From Candidatus Binataceae bacterium (GTDB lineage Bacteria; Desulfobacterota; Binatia; Binatales; Binataceae), in contig JASHZA010000181.1 in the NCBI GenBank assembly GCA_030042765.1, forward strand, positions 1-5,742: a DNA stretch of 5,742 nt. Direction: 5' to 3'. This document shows, piece after piece, positions 5,270 to 5,742 of this stretch; within the stretch, counting starts at the first letter, position 1, and every line of letters starts with the position of its first letter. The translations under genes and the position numbers were made by a program. The notes beneath the pieces were generated by a model that was given only the letters and a program-made list of their open reading frames with translations, ran no database searches and was not told the origin of the DNA.

Positions 5270-5742
5270 ATGGCGAACTCGATACCCAGAGCCTACAAGA
5301 TCGTCAAGGAAGAGAGCGTGCCAGCGAGGATGCGAGATGGCGTGACTCTGTACGCCGACGTTTACCGCCCGGATGCACCGGGACGGTTTCCCGTAGTTTT
5401 GATGCGCACCCCCTATGGCAGAGAGGCGACCGCTCCGAATGCGAAACGATATGTGCCGCACGGGTATGTCCTTGTCACCCAGGATACGCGCGGCCGCTTT
5501 GAGTCGGAGGGCGACTGGTACTACCCGCTGACCCACGAAGCGGCGGACGGCTACGAAACTGTTGAATGGGCGGCGAGCTTGCCGTGGTCGGACGGCAATG
5601 TCGGCACATTCGGTCAATCCTACCTGTGCGCCGTACAGTACCTTCTCGCCCCGACCCGGCCGCCACATTTGCGAGCAATGTTCGCGACTTCCGCTCCCTC
5701 CGACTGGCATGAATGCTGGGTTTATCGCGGAGCCGGCGTCCT
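5270..5742 (+). CDS. CocE/NonD family serine hydrolase, 3' partial
   Basis: The first 157 residues of an alpha/beta hydrolase of the X-Pro dipeptidyl-peptidase S15/CocE family; full-length members run to over 500 residues, so most of the protein lies beyond the right edge. Family marks appear in order: the opening strand MRDGVTLYADVYRP (21-34), RTPYG (46-50) with the oxyanion Tyr49, QDTRGRFESEG (71-81), the DGYETVEWAAS segment (93-103), LPWSDGNVGTFGQSYL (104-119) with the nucleophile Ser117 in G-x-S-Y, and PPHLRAM (131-137). Asp and His of the triad would lie downstream. CocE itself cleaves cocaine; relatives act as esterases, amidases or acylases, so the substrate here is open. No signal peptide is visible. 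Residue 120 is Cys where Gly is usual (SYLG). It is downstream of the oxygenase on the same strand. Confidence 0.9.
   Translation, partial: MANSIPRAYKIVKEESVPARMRDGVTLYADVYRPDAPGRFPVVLMRTPYGREATAPNAKRYVPHGYVLVTQDTRGRFESEGDWYYPLTHEAADGYETVEWAASLPWSDGNVGTFGQSYLCAVQYLLAPTRPPHLRAMFATSAPSDWHECWVYRGAGV

Noticed and set aside
5088..5345. 85-codon plus-strand frame before and overlapping the hydrolase
   Set aside because: GTG start without a ribosome binding site, Arg-rich translation, and a 76-base overlap into the well-supported hydrolase gene.
5183..5710. Minus-strand frame of 175 codons opposite the hydrolase
   Set aside because: It overlaps the clearly conserved CocE-type sequence and its translation has no recognisable features.

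Overview
The window is GC-rich bacterial DNA carrying five recognisable protein-coding units, an AT-richer intergenic stretch near 3540-3830 and no RNA genes, CRISPR or insertion sequences that I can see. The first gene resembles FlbD-type flagellar regulators of Alphaproteobacteria. The flavin/F420-type oxidoreductase and the CocE-type hydrolase are common in environmental Proteobacteria, Actinobacteria and uncultured lineages. A soil or environmental proteobacterium or relative fits, but the window does not settle the taxon.

Layout. (1) 3-947 (+): an FlbD/NtrC-like AAA+ module open at the left edge, lacking the sigma54-contact loop and any helix-turn-helix. (2) 948-1247: a stretch that stays in frame but looks non-coding, with a perfect palindrome and two hairpins. 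(3) 1248-2249 (+): a complete luciferase-like (LLM) oxidoreductase with its own ribosome binding site. No stop separates 1 and 3, so the whole reads as one 742-codon frame from 21 to 2249. I favour a degenerate upstream gene abutting an intact LLM gene over a real fusion. (4) 2357-3385 (-): a two-gene operon transcribed toward the LLM gene, with a small lipoprotein followed by a cytoplasmic coiled-coil protein. (5) 3386-3980: intergenic, with a plausible sigma70-type promoter reading right. (6) 3981-5033 (+): a divergent isopenicillin-N-synthase-like Fe(II)/2-oxoglutarate oxygenase. (7) 5034-5269: a gap with a weak terminator-like hairpin. (8) 5270 to the right edge (+): the N-terminal part of a CocE/NonD serine hydrolase.

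The three predicted enzymes (LLM oxidoreductase, non-haem iron oxygenase, CocE hydrolase) are all types used in catabolism or tailoring of small organic molecules. The oxygenase and hydrolase are consecutive on the same strand and may act on related substrates. That link rests on proximity only. The lipoprotein/coiled-coil pair lies between them on the other strand and shows no obvious functional tie. I found no convincing evidence of a new defence or mobile system. The most unusual points are the AAA+/LLM junction and the divergent oxygenase.
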